Shown piece after piece: positions 8,989-17,702 of a stretch of DNA of 64,000 bases. Both the position numbers and the translations under genes were made by a program. The stretch spans positions 1 to 64,000 of the forward strand of contig NZ_BAABEO010000024.1 of the NCBI RefSeq assembly GCF_039540195.1. The letters are read 5' to 3'. The notes under the pieces were generated by a model. That model was given only the letters and a program-made list of their open reading frames with translations, did not search any database and was not told the origin of the DNA. How positions within the stretch are numbered: position 1 is the first letter of the stretch; each line of letters opens with the position of its first letter. The stretch is from Zafaria ginkgonis. Lineage in GTDB: Bacteria; Actinomycetota; Actinomycetes; Actinomycetales; Micrococcaceae.

Positions 8989-9783
8989 CTACGCGTTCAC
9001 GCCTGCCCGCTCGAAGTCGGCCAGGACGCCCCGGGTGGCCGTGGAGAGCAGAGAGTAGTCCGAGGTGATGGGCATGAAGCTGTAGCCCCAGCCGATCGGC
9101 CCCAGGGAAAGGTCGATGGAACCGGTGTAGATGCCGGCGGCAACTCCGGCGTCGGCGCACCTTTGGGCGACATCCCGGAGGATCCCGTCCGGATCGCTGA
9201 CGAGAAGGGCATCGAAGTCGACGCCGAGGCTCAGGGAGAGGTCGTAGGGTCCGATGAAAATGCCATCGGGCTCGGCGGCCAGGATGGCGTCGAGGTTCTC
9301 GTAGCCGGTCCGCGTCTCCACCATCAGGATGGCCAGCGGATCGTCCGCCCGCACGCCGGGGACCGTCTTCGCGTACCGGGGGGAGCGCCGGGTGGGCCCG
9401 TAGCTGCGGTTGCCGCGGGGTGCGAAGCGGCAGGCCGAAACGAGCCGGGCCGCCGTCTCCCCGTCCTCGACCGTGGGGAAGATGATCCCCTGGGCGCCGG
9501 AATCGATCACCCGTCCCGCCCAGCCGGCGTCGTGCCCGGGGACGCGAACGATGGCCGGGACGCCGAAGACGTTGGCCGCGTCAACCATTCCGAGCAGGTC
9601 GGACAGTTCGGCCTGCCCGTGCTGTCCGTCGATGCCGATCCAGTCGGGTCCCTCGGCGCAGATGAGCTCAATGGAGGCCGCTTCCGGCAGGCCGATCCAT
9701 ACTCCCCGGCGCCCGCGTTCCACAAGGTCGAGGGACGGCGCCTTGAGCGGGCTGGGCCTGCTCGTCTCTCCATGAATCTTCAC
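8989..9783 (-). CDS. HpcH/HpaI family aldolase
   Basis: 264 residues from GTG with AAAGGAAG upstream. The family cleaves 4-hydroxy-2-oxo acids to pyruvate and an aldehyde with a divalent metal. Visible: DWIGIDGQHGQ (family usually DxEH), the metal-binding Glu in VETRTGYENL and Asp in IGPYDLSLSLG, and GIIFPTVEDGE. Paired with the MhpD-type hydratase across the divergent promoter, it could carry out the final C-C cleavage of a 2-oxo-alkenoate route. The histidine and aspartate of DGQHGQ deviate from the usual D-x-E-H, so specificity may be unusual. Confidence 0.85.
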   Translation of the reverse strand: MKIHGETSRPSPLKAPSLDLVERGRRGVWIGLPEAASIELICAEGPDWIGIDGQHGQAELSDLLGMVDAANVFGVPAIVRVPGHDAGWAGRVIDSGAQGIIFPTVEDGETAARLVSACRFAPRGNRSYGPTRRSPRYAKTVPGVRADDPLAILMVETRTGYENLDAILAAEPDGIFIGPYDLSLSLGVDFDALLVSDPDGILRDVAQRCADAGVAAGIYTGSIDLSLGPIGWGYSFMPITSDYSLLSTATRGVLADFERAGVNA

Positions 9784-9882
9784 GGTTATCTTCCTTTCTT
9801 GCGGGATGTAGCCGCCGCCGAACCCCCGAGCATCTTGGCCAGGCGAATCACGACTGGTCAGCTACCCCTCCGAGCGGGGTCC

Positions 9883-9951
9883 TTGACGATGTGGCGTGTA
9901 CCACCCTAACCTAGTGACCACTAGATAGATATACCGTTCACCTAGTGAACA
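9883..9951 (+). promoter_or_regulatory. Promoter and two operator-like sites of the monooxygenase operon
   Basis: TTGACG (9883-9888), an 18-bp spacer and TAACCT (9907-9912) form a candidate promoter. At and after its start lie two palindromes, CTAGTGACCACTAG (9911-9924) and GTTCACCTAGTGAAC (9936-9950). Each contains a copy of ACCTAGTGAMCA (9909-9920 and 9940-9951), 31 bp apart, about three helical turns, which would put a bound regulator on one DNA face. The IclR protein encoded at 13165 is the obvious candidate. Confidence 0.55.
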
Positions 9952-9968
9952 CGGGGCAAGGAAGTGGC

Positions 9969-11351
9969 ATGACGAAGCAAATGAAGGTGTTCGCGTTCGA
10001 TTTCAGTGGACCGGCGCACCTTTCCGCCGGCCTGTGGAGGCACGAGAACGACGGCTCGGCGCAGTACAAGGACCTGCGCCGGTGGGTTGAGTACGCGCAG
10101 CTGCTGGAGCGTGCGGGCTTCGACGGCATCTTTTTTGCCGACAACGACGGATACCACGACAAGTACCACGGCAGCGTCGACGGAGCCCTGCGCGATGCGG
10201 CGCAGATCCCGGCGAACGATCCGGCCTACCTGATTCCCGCCATGGCCGCCGCCACCCGCCACCTCGGCTTCGGCGTCACTTCCTCGACCGCGTACGACCT
10301 CCCGTATTCGCTGGCCCGGAAGTTCGCGACCCTTGACCACCTCACCGAGGGCCGCATCGGGTGGAACGTCGTCACCTCCTACTCCGACAGCGCCGCCCGC
10401 AACCGGGGGAAGTCGCTGACCGCACACGACGACCGCTACGAGATCGCCGAGGAGTTCATCGACGTCGCCCTCAAGCTTTGGGAAGCCTCTTGGGACGACG
10501 ACGCCGTCGTCCGCGACAAGGAAACCTGCACCTACGTCGATCCGGCCCGCGTCCACGAGATCCACCACGAGGGCAAGCACTTTTCCGTCCCGGGCATCTT
10601 CCTCTGCGAGCCGTCCCCCCAGCGCACCCCGGTGATCTTCCAGGCCGGCGGATCCCCCCGCGGGGTCGAGCTGGCAGCAAAGACCGCCGAGGCGGTTTTC
10701 ATGAACTCCGCCACCAAGGCCGGGCTCAAGAAGCAGATCGACGCGCTGCGCGCCAAGGCCGTCGAGGTCGGACGCGACCCGTCCCACATCGCCGTGCTGC
10801 AGATGATCACGGTCATCAGCGCTCCCACCGACGAGGAGGCGCAGGCGAAGTACCAGGAGTACCTGGGGCACGTGAACTACGACGGCGCCATGGCCCGCTA
10901 CAGCGGCTGGACCGGCCTCGACATGGCCCAGTTCGACCCCGACCAGCCCTTCGAGGACGTGGAGACCAACGCCGGCCAGACCATGGTCAACTTCTTCACC
11001 AAGATCGACCCCCAAAAGCGCTGGACCCCGCGCGACATCGCCGAGTTCAACGGCGTCGGCGGAACCTCGCCGGTGATCGTCGGGGGACCGGAGACCGTGG
11101 CCAACGAGCTCGTCTCCTGGATCGAGGAGACCGGCGTCGACGGCTTCAACATCGCGCACGCACTGAAGTTCCGCGACATCGAGGACTTCGCCCGCTACGT
11201 CGCTCCCGAGCTGCAGGCCCGTGGTGTCATGCGCAGCAGCTACGAGGGCAACACCTTGCGTGAAAACCTGTTCGGCGCCGGCCAGCCGCGACTGGCCGCC
11301 GACCACCCGGGCGCTGCCTACCACCAGTCCCTCGCTTCTCAGGCAAAGTAA
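9969..11351 (+). CDS. LLM-class FMN-dependent monooxygenase (NtaA/SnaA/DszA type)
   Basis: 460 residues starting MTKQMKVFAFDF; AAGGAAG four bases upstream. A GTG start at 9945 is possible but lies inside an operator palindrome. Family hallmarks: LWRHENDGSAQYKDLRRWVEYAQLLE cut here by length, GFDGIFFADNDG, GFGVTSSTAYDLPYSLARKF, and GRIGWNVVTSYSDSAARN, typical of nitrilotriacetate- and sulfone-type monooxygenases that use reduced FMN supplied by a partner. The next gene encodes that flavin reductase. The neighbours (hydratase, aldolase, semialdehyde dehydrogenase) suggest it starts degradation of a ring or N/S-containing compound; substrate unknown. Confidence 0.88.
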   Translation: MTKQMKVFAFDFSGPAHLSAGLWRHENDGSAQYKDLRRWVEYAQLLERAGFDGIFFADNDGYHDKYHGSVDGALRDAAQIPANDPAYLIPAMAAATRHLGFGVTSSTAYDLPYSLARKFATLDHLTEGRIGWNVVTSYSDSAARNRGKSLTAHDDRYEIAEEFIDVALKLWEASWDDDAVVRDKETCTYVDPARVHEIHHEGKHFSVPGIFLCEPSPQRTPVIFQAGGSPRGVELAAKTAEAVFMNSATKAGLKKQIDALRAKAVEVGRDPSHIAVLQMITVISAPTDEEAQAKYQEYLGHVNYDGAMARYSGWTGLDMAQFDPDQPFEDVETNAGQTMVNFFTKIDPQKRWTPRDIAEFNGVGGTSPVIVGGPETVANELVSWIEETGVDGFNIAHALKFRDIEDFARYVAPELQARGVMRSSYEGNTLRENLFGAGQPRLAADHPGAAYHQSLASQAK

Positions 11352-11360
11352 GGAAACCCA

Positions 11361-11897
11361 ATGTCCGTCATCGTTACCTCGGATTCCCAGGACATCGATC
11401 CGGCGCTGCAGCGCCAGGTCTTTGGTGCCCTGCCCACGGGAGTCACCGCGATCACCGGCCTGACCTCCGAGGGCACCCCGCGTGGCTTCGTGGTCGGAAC
11501 GTTCCAGTCCCTGTCCCTCGACCCGCCGCTGGTGACCTTCTGCGTCGACAAGTCCTCCAGCACGTGGCCGACGCTGCGTTCCCTCGGCCGGTTCACCGCC
11601 AACATCCTCTCCACCGAACAGCTGCCGGTCTGCCGGGCCCTGTCCCGTAAGGGCGACGAGAAGTTCCAGGGAGTGGAGTACGAGGAGAGCCCCATCGGCA
11701 CGCCCCGCATTGCCGGCGCCACCGCGTGGATCGACTGCGAGGTCCTCTCCGAGGTCGTCGCAGGCGACCACTACATGATCGTGGGCGCCATCGAGGAACT
11801 CGTCCCCGGCGAAGGGGAAGCGCTGATGTTCCGCGGCGGCAAGTTCGGTGAGTTCACCCTCTGGCCGACGCCCGCTCCGACCGGAGAGGCCAAGTGA
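11361..11897 (+). CDS. Flavin reductase, monooxygenase partner
   Basis: 178 residues. The fold and motifs (ALPTGVTAITGLTSEG, GFVVGTFQSLSLDPPLVTFCVDKSSSTWPTL, then GDHYMIVGAIEEL) match the HpaC/NtaB-type flavin:NADH reductases, which hand reduced FMN to the monooxygenase. It follows the monooxygenase by 9 bp with AAGGAAA as ribosome site, so co-expression is very likely. Confidence 0.9.
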   Translation: MSVIVTSDSQDIDPALQRQVFGALPTGVTAITGLTSEGTPRGFVVGTFQSLSLDPPLVTFCVDKSSSTWPTLRSLGRFTANILSTEQLPVCRALSRKGDEKFQGVEYEESPIGTPRIAGATAWIDCEVLSEVVAGDHYMIVGAIEELVPGEGEALMFRGGKFGEFTLWPTPAPTGEAK

Positions 11898-11898
11898 A

Positions 11899-12336
11899 AT
11901 GACGAACATGCTTGAGCGCGTCACGGACGCGTGGACCAAGGCCTGGGGCGAGGGCGACACCGCTGCCTTTGAGCAGCTGGTGGCCCCCGACTACGTGCGG
12001 GAGTCCAAGTCGGGCCAGGAAGGACTGACCGAGGTCGTGCGGCAGATCGAGGAGTCCCACCGGGCCTTCAGCGACTTCGACGTCCGCGTGCTGCGGGCCA
12101 TCGAGAATGACGACCTCGTGGCGATCCACTGGGAGAGCACGGGCCGGCACACGGGCGACTTCATGGGGGTTCCCCCCACCGGCCGGGAGGTCACGGTGAG
12201 CGGCGCGTCGTTCATCAGCCACCACGACGGCGTCATCACCGCTGAAGCCGTTGTCTGGGACCCCCGCGAAATGCTTTCATCCATCAGCATCTGGCACCTC
12301 GGTGACCAGCGCTCCAAGCGCCGAAAGGCCGACTGA
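11899..12336 (+). CDS. SnoaL-like (ester cyclase / NTF2-fold) protein
   Basis: 145 residues; ATG begins one base after the stop of the flavin reductase. The pattern MLERVTDAWTKAWGEGDTAAFEQLVAPDYV, FMGVPPTGREVTVSG and the closing WDPREML is typical of SnoaL-like alpha+beta barrel proteins, which include polyketide cyclases and small isomerases or hydrolases. In this operon it may act on an unstable ring-opened product; this is inference. The last 20 residues are basic and specific to this protein. Confidence 0.75.
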   Translation: MTNMLERVTDAWTKAWGEGDTAAFEQLVAPDYVRESKSGQEGLTEVVRQIEESHRAFSDFDVRVLRAIENDDLVAIHWESTGRHTGDFMGVPPTGREVTVSGASFISHHDGVITAEAVVWDPREMLSSISIWHLGDQRSKRRKAD

Positions 12337-12337
12337 C

Positions 12338-13126
12338 ATGCCCATCAACATCATTGAAACCGCCTCCCGGATCCTGGACGCGAAGTCGACGCGAAACCCG
12401 GTCGACGTCCTGATCAGGGACGAGGACGCCCCCACCGTCGCCGACGCCTTCCGCGTCCAGCAGGAGGTCGTTCGCCGCCAGGTGGCCGCGGGCGACAGCA
12501 TCGCGGGGTTCAAGCTGGGAAACATCGCCAAGGCGATGCAGGCGAAGTTCGGCGTCGACGAGCCCGATTACGGGTACCTCCTCGCCAGCCAGTTCTATCC
12601 CGAGAACCTCCCCATCTCCGCGGACGAGTTCATCGAACCGTACGTGGAACTCGAGCCGGCGTTTGTGCTCAAGCGCGAGGTCGGCGGCCCGCACGTCACG
12701 GCCACGGACATCATCGCCGCCACGGACTTCGTGGTGCCGGCGCTGGAGATCATCGACTCCCGCGTGCGCGACTGGAAGATCGGCATCTTCGACACCCTGG
12801 CCGACAGCGGATCCACCGGCGGCGTCATCCTCGGCGGCCAGCCGCGGCGTCTGAGCGAGGTGAACCTCTCCGACACTCCCGGGGTCATCACCTTCGACGA
12901 CGAGGTGGTCGCCGAGGGGAACACCTCGGCCATCTATGGCAGCCCGGTCTCCGCCCTTGCGTGGCTGTGCAGGCGCATCGCCGAATACGACATCACGTTG
13001 CCGGCGGGACAGCTCATCCTTCCCGGCAGCTGCCTGGCGGCGGCCAAGATGCTCCCCGGCACGCGCATCACCGGCCGCTTCGAAGGGTGGGGAGAAGTCA
13101 GCTTCGACTACAACGCTGGGCACTAG
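12338..13126 (+). CDS. 2-keto-4-pentenoate hydratase family (MhpD type)
   Basis: 262 residues from the ATG that begins one base after the previous stop; the longer upstream frame overlaps the SnoaL-like gene. FAH-superfamily hydratase fold: GFKLGN with its lysine, EPYVELEPAFVL with the metal-ligand E-L-E, ATDFVVPALEIIDSR, and GSTGGVILGG. These enzymes add water to 2-oxo-4-alkenoates (or decarboxylate the diacid relatives) in meta-cleavage-like pathways. Together with the HpaI-type aldolase it would give hydration then retro-aldol cleavage. Confidence 0.87.
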   Translation: MPINIIETASRILDAKSTRNPVDVLIRDEDAPTVADAFRVQQEVVRRQVAAGDSIAGFKLGNIAKAMQAKFGVDEPDYGYLLASQFYPENLPISADEFIEPYVELEPAFVLKREVGGPHVTATDIIAATDFVVPALEIIDSRVRDWKIGIFDTLADSGSTGGVILGGQPRRLSEVNLSDTPGVITFDDEVVAEGNTSAIYGSPVSALAWLCRRIAEYDITLPAGQLILPGSCLAAAKMLPGTRITGRFEGWGEVSFDYNAGH

Positions 13127-13129
13127 GCT

Positions 13130-13145
13130 GAGTAGACCACTACTC
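13130..13145. promoter_or_regulatory. Palindrome upstream of the IclR gene
   Basis: GAGTAG-ACCA-CTACTC is a perfect 6-bp inverted repeat 20 bp before the start codon. It shares GACCACTA with the palindrome at 9911-9924, hinting that one regulator reads both. Confidence 0.45.
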
Positions 13146-13164
13146 GAAAGGCCTTGAGCGGAAC

Positions 13165-13956
13165 ATGAGCAGCAGGCAGGAACCACCCCAGAAGGGAACA
13201 GCAGCCAATCGATCGGTGACGCGAGCGGTCCAGGTACTGCGCGCGCTGGCGGCCTCGGGAACCCCCCTGACGGTCACCGACATCGCCAGGAAGATCGACC
13301 TTCCCCGAGCCACGACTTTCCGCCTCCTGATGACCCTGGAGGAGGAAGGGATCGTCGATCGCCAGGACACGCTGTACTCCCTGGGATGGGACCTCGCCCG
13401 CATCGCCCAGTCCGTCAACCCGGCGGTCGGCCTGGTCCCGCGCATCAAGGATGAGCTGGATGCGCTTGCCGACGACCTCGGCGAGACCGTGACCTTCAGT
13501 CTCAGGCACGGGCTCTACGAATTGGACCTGGTGCTGCAGTCCTCGCCCCGCCTGCTCGGGATGACCATGTCGGAGATGCACGGCATGCGGTGGCCCCACC
13601 ACGCCTCCGCCACCGGGAAGATCCTGCTCGCCGAGCTCACCCCGGACCAGGTTCGGCTCGCGACCAGGGAACGCCTCGAGGCCCTGACCGAGTTCACGAT
13701 CACGGACTACGAGGATCTGGCTCGCGAGCTGAAGGCCGTGCGCGAGCGGGGCTGGGCCAGCACGGTGGAGGAGCTTGAGGAAGGCATCCTCGCCTTCGCT
13801 GCCCCGGTGCGGGACTCCGTGGGCGCGCTGGTCGGCGCCGTGTCCGTGGTGGGTCCCCGGCGCCGCCTGGAAACCAAAGAACAGCAGGGCGAGCTGCCGG
13901 CTCGCCTGATCGCCGCTGCAGAACGAGTGCAGCAACGCATGAACCCTTCGGGCTAG
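13165..13956 (+). CDS. IclR family transcriptional regulator
   Basis: 263 residues. N-terminal winged helix (SVTRAVQVLRALAASGTPLTVTDIARKIDLPRATTFRLLMTLEEEGIV, shown here as one domain at residues 15-60) followed by the effector-binding domain with ATGKILLAELTPDQV and STVEELEEGILAFAAPVRD. It lies inside the monooxygenase cluster, between hydratase and dehydrogenase, and probably controls it; candidate sites are at 9911-9950 and 13130-13145. Effector unknown. Confidence 0.92.
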   Translation: MSSRQEPPQKGTAANRSVTRAVQVLRALAASGTPLTVTDIARKIDLPRATTFRLLMTLEEEGIVDRQDTLYSLGWDLARIAQSVNPAVGLVPRIKDELDALADDLGETVTFSLRHGLYELDLVLQSSPRLLGMTMSEMHGMRWPHHASATGKILLAELTPDQVRLATRERLEALTEFTITDYEDLARELKAVRERGWASTVEELEEGILAFAAPVRDSVGALVGAVSVVGPRRRLETKEQQGELPARLIAAAERVQQRMNPSG

Positions 13957-14033
13957 GAGCATCGCCTGGCCCATCCGGTGAGGCTTCCTCGGGGTTCATG
14001 TCCGTGAATCATTCTGAAGGGAAAATTACCGAG

Positions 14034-15503
14034 ATGACGACCACTCCCATCGACGTGCAGGAAACGTCGGCCGAGCGCACCGAGGAAATCCTCGCCGCGG
14101 CCGCCGCGGCCCATGCCACGTGGTCAAACACCTCGCCGGCAGCTCGCGCCGGCATCCTGGACCGCGTCGCCGACGCGCTGGAAGAAGCGGCGGACCGCCT
14201 CGTGGCGGTCGCGGCCGAGGAGACGCACCTGCCCGAGGGGCGGCTGCGCGGCGAACTCAAGCGCACCTCCTTCCAGCTGCGGCTGTTCGGCGACGTCCTG
14301 CGCGAGGGCGGATACCTCGACGCGCGCATCGACCACGCCGATCCCGAGTGGCCCATGGGCGCCCCGCGTCCGGACCTCCGCCGGTCCCTGCGGCCGATCG
14401 GCCCCGTCGCGGTGTTCGCGGCGAGCAACTTCCCGTTCGCCTTCTCCGTGCTCGGCGGCGACACCGCCTCCGCGCTCGCCGCCGGAAACGCCGTCGTCGT
14501 CAAGGCCCACGAGGGGCACCTCCGCCTGTCCGCGCTGACGGCGCAGGTGGCGCAGGAAGCGCTCGAATCCGCGGGAATGGACGCGAACCTGATCAACGTC
14601 GTGTTCGGCCGCGCCGCCGGAACGGCGGTCCTGCAGGACGGCAGGATCAAGGCCGCCGGATTCACCGGATCCATTCCGGGTGGCCGGGCACTCATGGACC
14701 TGGCGAACAGCCGTCCGGACCCCATCCCGTTCTACGGGGAGCTGGGAAGCAACAACCCGGTGTTTGTCACCCGCGACGCCGCCCAGGCGCGCGGGGAGGA
14801 AATCGTCACAGGCTTCCTTGAGTCCATCACCCTCGGCTCGGGACAGTTCTGCACCAAGCCGGGCATGATCTTCGTTCCCCAGGGGTCCGGCATGCTCAAG
14901 GCCCTTCAGCACGCAACGCTGCCCTCCGTGGGACCCATGCTGAACGCCAGGATCCAGGCAGGATTCGACCACGTCCTGGGCTCCCTGAGCGCGGCGGACG
15001 GGGTTCGCGTCCTCAACACCGTCCCGGCCGAAGCGGGTTCCCCCGCCCCCGTCCTTCTGTCCGCGAGCGTGGAGCAGCTGCTGGCCGACCCGCGGACGCT
15101 GGAGGAGGAGTGCTTCGGTCCGGCGGCCTTCGTCATCGAGTACCAGGGCGAAGAGCAGCTCGTCGAGGTGGCGAAGACGTTCGAAGGCCAGCTCACGGCG
15201 ACCCTGCAGGCCGAGCGGGGAAGCCAGGTGCAGGACCTCGTTGCGGTGCTGGTGGAGAAGGCCGGACGGCTGCTGTGGAACCAGTGGCCCACCGGAGTTT
15301 CGGTCACCTTTGCCCAGCAGCACGGCGGGCCGTACCCGGCCACGACGGTGCCCGGATCGACCTCCGTGGGAACGGCCGCAATCGCGCGGTTCCTCCGTCC
15401 CGTGGCGTTCCAGAACTTCCCGCAGCATTTGCTCCCCGCCGAGCTGCAGGACGGCAACCCGCTCGATGCTCCGCGCCGGGTCAACGGCGTTCTCGCTCCC
15501 TGA
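14034..15503 (+). CDS. Aldehyde dehydrogenase, 2-oxoglutarate-semialdehyde type
   Basis: 489 residues. I chose the ATG at 14034 (MTTTPIDVQETSAERTEEI); an ATG at 13998 is also possible. Catalytic Cys in GSGQFCTKPG and Glu in YGELGSNNPVF; ASNFPFAFSVLGGDTASALAAGN cut short is the signature of the NADP-dependent 2,5-dioxovalerate (alpha-ketoglutarate semialdehyde) dehydrogenase subfamily. Product would be 2-oxoglutarate, feeding the TCA cycle. It ends the run of enzyme genes before the riboflavin-kinase-like fragment and the transporter. Confidence 0.87.
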   Translation: MTTTPIDVQETSAERTEEILAAAAAAHATWSNTSPAARAGILDRVADALEEAADRLVAVAAEETHLPEGRLRGELKRTSFQLRLFGDVLREGGYLDARIDHADPEWPMGAPRPDLRRSLRPIGPVAVFAASNFPFAFSVLGGDTASALAAGNAVVVKAHEGHLRLSALTAQVAQEALESAGMDANLINVVFGRAAGTAVLQDGRIKAAGFTGSIPGGRALMDLANSRPDPIPFYGELGSNNPVFVTRDAAQARGEEIVTGFLESITLGSGQFCTKPGMIFVPQGSGMLKALQHATLPSVGPMLNARIQAGFDHVLGSLSAADGVRVLNTVPAEAGSPAPVLLSASVEQLLADPRTLEEECFGPAAFVIEYQGEEQLVEVAKTFEGQLTATLQAERGSQVQDLVAVLVEKAGRLLWNQWPTGVSVTFAQQHGGPYPATTVPGSTSVGTAAIARFLRPVAFQNFPQHLLPAELQDGNPLDAPRRVNGVLAP

Positions 15504-15533
15504 GACGAAGCGCCACGAGCATGAGGAAGACCA

Positions 15534-15701
15534 ATGATTGACATCCTTCACGGCATCGTCGAGCACGGCGATGCCCGGGGGCGCGAGCCGGGTTTCCCGA
15601 CGACGAACCTGCCGATCCGCGGGAAGTTTGGCCTCGACGGAATCTGGACGGCCTGCGCCGGGGTCGAAGGCCTGGGCGGGTATGCGGCGACCGATGCCTG
15701 A
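15534..15701 (+). pseudogene. Truncated riboflavin kinase-like gene
   Basis: A 55-residue frame beginning MIDILHGIVEHGDARGR matches the start of the riboflavin kinase domain: HGDARGR, GFPTTNLPI (the P-T-x-N nucleotide and metal element) and DGIWTACAG. The whole domain is about 125 residues, so the second half is missing; it stops with TGA just after GGYAATDA and I found no continuation in another frame. A stand-alone flavokinase beside an FMN-dependent monooxygenase makes sense as local FMN supply. Either a decayed gene or a peptide with no activity. GGAAG lies just upstream of the ATG. Confidence 0.65.
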
Positions 15702-16011
15702 GGCTTCCCCGGCTGGGCCTTGTGCCGGCATGACTGTCGCAGCGGAACAAAGGCGGCACGTTCCGCCCATCTGGGCCCTGCAACGGGTTTCCACGGCGGT
15801 CGATCACGAAGGGGTCGAGGCGAACCCTCGGCACTCGCCACTCATCGCACGCCGCACCGGCCTGAACCCTAGGCTCGTGCGCCAGTGCATCATCCATCTC
15901 CAAAACGCGCGTCGCGCGGCTTCGCTCTAGCAAGAACGGACGCCTCGAGCGTCCCGCTGGCGGTGTGCCCCCACCGGCCACGCTTGCCGTGAACAGGAAA
16001 GAGGGACAGCG
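15702..16011 (+). other. 310-bp stretch without a recognised gene
   Basis: Between the riboflavin-kinase fragment and the MHS transporter. One frame stays open to 15930 and ends with a basic helical stretch (LIARRTGLNPRLVRQC), but I cannot link it to a family. A small hairpin GGACGC-CTCGA-GCGTCC lies near 15940. The region looks like the decayed remainder of an insertion or deletion event. Confidence 0.5.
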
Positions 16012-17523
16012 ATGTCCGAACAACCCAGAAAAGAACGCCCAGCGCTTCCCAAGACCACCCGCCGCCTGCGGATGGACGACTGCATCATCGTGGACCAGCG
16101 GGAACTGCGCAAGGCACAGATCGGTGCTGGTGTCGGCAACTTCATCGAGTGGTACGACATCGGCATCTACGGCTATCTGGCCCTCACCATGACTTCCGTC
16201 TTCACGGAAGGCATGGACCAGCGCACGGGCCTGCTGGTCACGCTGCTCGGCTTTGCCGTCTCCTTCATCGTTCGGCCCCTCGGCGGCATGATCCTGGGCC
16301 CCCTGGGGGACAGGATCGGCCGCCGCAAGGTGCTCTTCTTCACCATGGCGCTTATGGCCACGGCCACGACCATCATCGGGCTGCTCCCGACGGCCTCCCA
16401 GGTGGGCCTGTGGGTGATCGTGCCTTTGTATCTGCTGAAGATGCTCCAGGGGTTCTCCACGGGTGGCGAGTACTCGGGGGCGGCAACGTACGTCGCCGAG
16501 TTCTCTCCCGACCGTCATCGAGGGTTCTGGACGGCGCTGCTGAACACCGGTTCGCAGCTGGGATTCGCGGCGGGCGCCGCCGTGGTTGCCGTGACCACCA
16601 TGGTCACGACCTCCCTGTGGGGCGAGTCGGCGATGCTCGACGGCGGCTGGCGGATCCCGTTCCTGCTGGCCCTTCCGCTGGGCCTCCTCGCGATCTCGCT
16701 CCGCAGCCGCATCCCGGAGTCCCCGAGTTTCGAACTGGCGCAGGAGAAGGCGGAGGGCGACGACGTCAATCCCCTCTTCGTCCGGCAAAACCTGCCGAAC
16801 ATCCTCCGGCTGTACTGGCCGCAGATCCTCGTCGGCATCGCGCTGATTGCCGCCGACGGGACGTCGTCCTACACGCTGACCAGCTACATGCCCACCTATC
16901 TGGAAACCCAGTTGAGCGTGGCCACGGTGCACACGGCGGTGGCCACGGTCGTGATCCTCCTCCTCCAGGCGCTTCTGGTGCCGCTCGTGGCGCGGTGGTC
17001 GGACCGGATCGGACGCCGCCCCATCTACGCCATTGCCGCGGTCGGCAACCTCATCCTGCTTCTGCCGGCCTTCGCGCTGATGCACGTGGGCACCCTGTGG
17101 GCGCTGTACCTGGCCCTGTTCATGGTCTCGCTCCCCAGCGCCTTCTTCCTTGCGCTGACGGGTTGTGCCATGTCGGAGCTGTTCCCCACGGCCTCGCGCT
17201 ACGGCGGCGTCGGCTTCACCCACAACATCGCCATCTCGATCTTCGGTGGAACCACGCCCCTGGTGAGCCAGCTGCTGGTCGAGTACACCGGCAACTCCTA
17301 TGCGCCGGCCATCTACGTCATGTTCTTCTCCGCGGTGGCCGTCTTCGCCACGATCAAGATGCGCGAATCCGGCGGACGTCCCCTGCTGGGGTCCGTGCCG
17401 GTGGTGAGCAGCCGGGAAGAAGCGGCCGAGCTTGTCTACGGCCAAGACACGAATGAGCGCATCGATACATCAACGATGCTCCTGGTGGCCCGACCGTCGG
17501 TGGAAGAGGACGCCAAGGTCTGA
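16012..17523 (+). CDS. MFS transporter, metabolite:H+ symporter (MHS) type
   Basis: 503 residues, twelve predicted membrane helices. The signature VGNFIEWYDIGIYGYLAL near residue 45, GPLGDRIGRRKVL after helix 2, LQGFSTGGEYSGAATYVAEF, and PLVARWSDRIGRRPIY in the middle loop identify the MHS subfamily (KgtP, ProP, ShiA relatives), which import organic acids with protons. The gene has GAGGGA 6 bp before ATG. As the last gene of the monooxygenase cluster it is the likely substrate importer. The C-terminal 40 residues are soluble and unremarkable. Confidence 0.9.
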   Translation: MSEQPRKERPALPKTTRRLRMDDCIIVDQRELRKAQIGAGVGNFIEWYDIGIYGYLALTMTSVFTEGMDQRTGLLVTLLGFAVSFIVRPLGGMILGPLGDRIGRRKVLFFTMALMATATTIIGLLPTASQVGLWVIVPLYLLKMLQGFSTGGEYSGAATYVAEFSPDRHRGFWTALLNTGSQLGFAAGAAVVAVTTMVTTSLWGESAMLDGGWRIPFLLALPLGLLAISLRSRIPESPSFELAQEKAEGDDVNPLFVRQNLPNILRLYWPQILVGIALIAADGTSSYTLTSYMPTYLETQLSVATVHTAVATVVILLLQALLVPLVARWSDRIGRRPIYAIAAVGNLILLLPAFALMHVGTLWALYLALFMVSLPSAFFLALTGCAMSELFPTASRYGGVGFTHNIAISIFGGTTPLVSQLLVEYTGNSYAPAIYVMFFSAVAVFATIKMRESGGRPLLGSVPVVSSREEAAELVYGQDTNERIDTSTMLLVARPSVEEDAKV

Positions 17524-17702
17524 GGCAGGCCCGCCACCCAATAAAAACTACGCCTCCAGGGACCCGCTTGCGGGGCACTGAGGCAACTGCCGTCGTCGCA
17601 GGTGGCCGGAAACCGCCTCCCCCAATGAGCCTGCGACCCGCAGCACGCCACCCGGCGGGCTGCGGGCCGCAGGCGCGGCGCATGAGAGAAGGAGAATTCC
17701 CC

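Noticed and set aside
15538..15930. An open frame after the riboflavin kinase fragment with a helical basic tail
   Set aside because: No family resemblance and it overlaps the better-supported flavokinase remnant in another frame.
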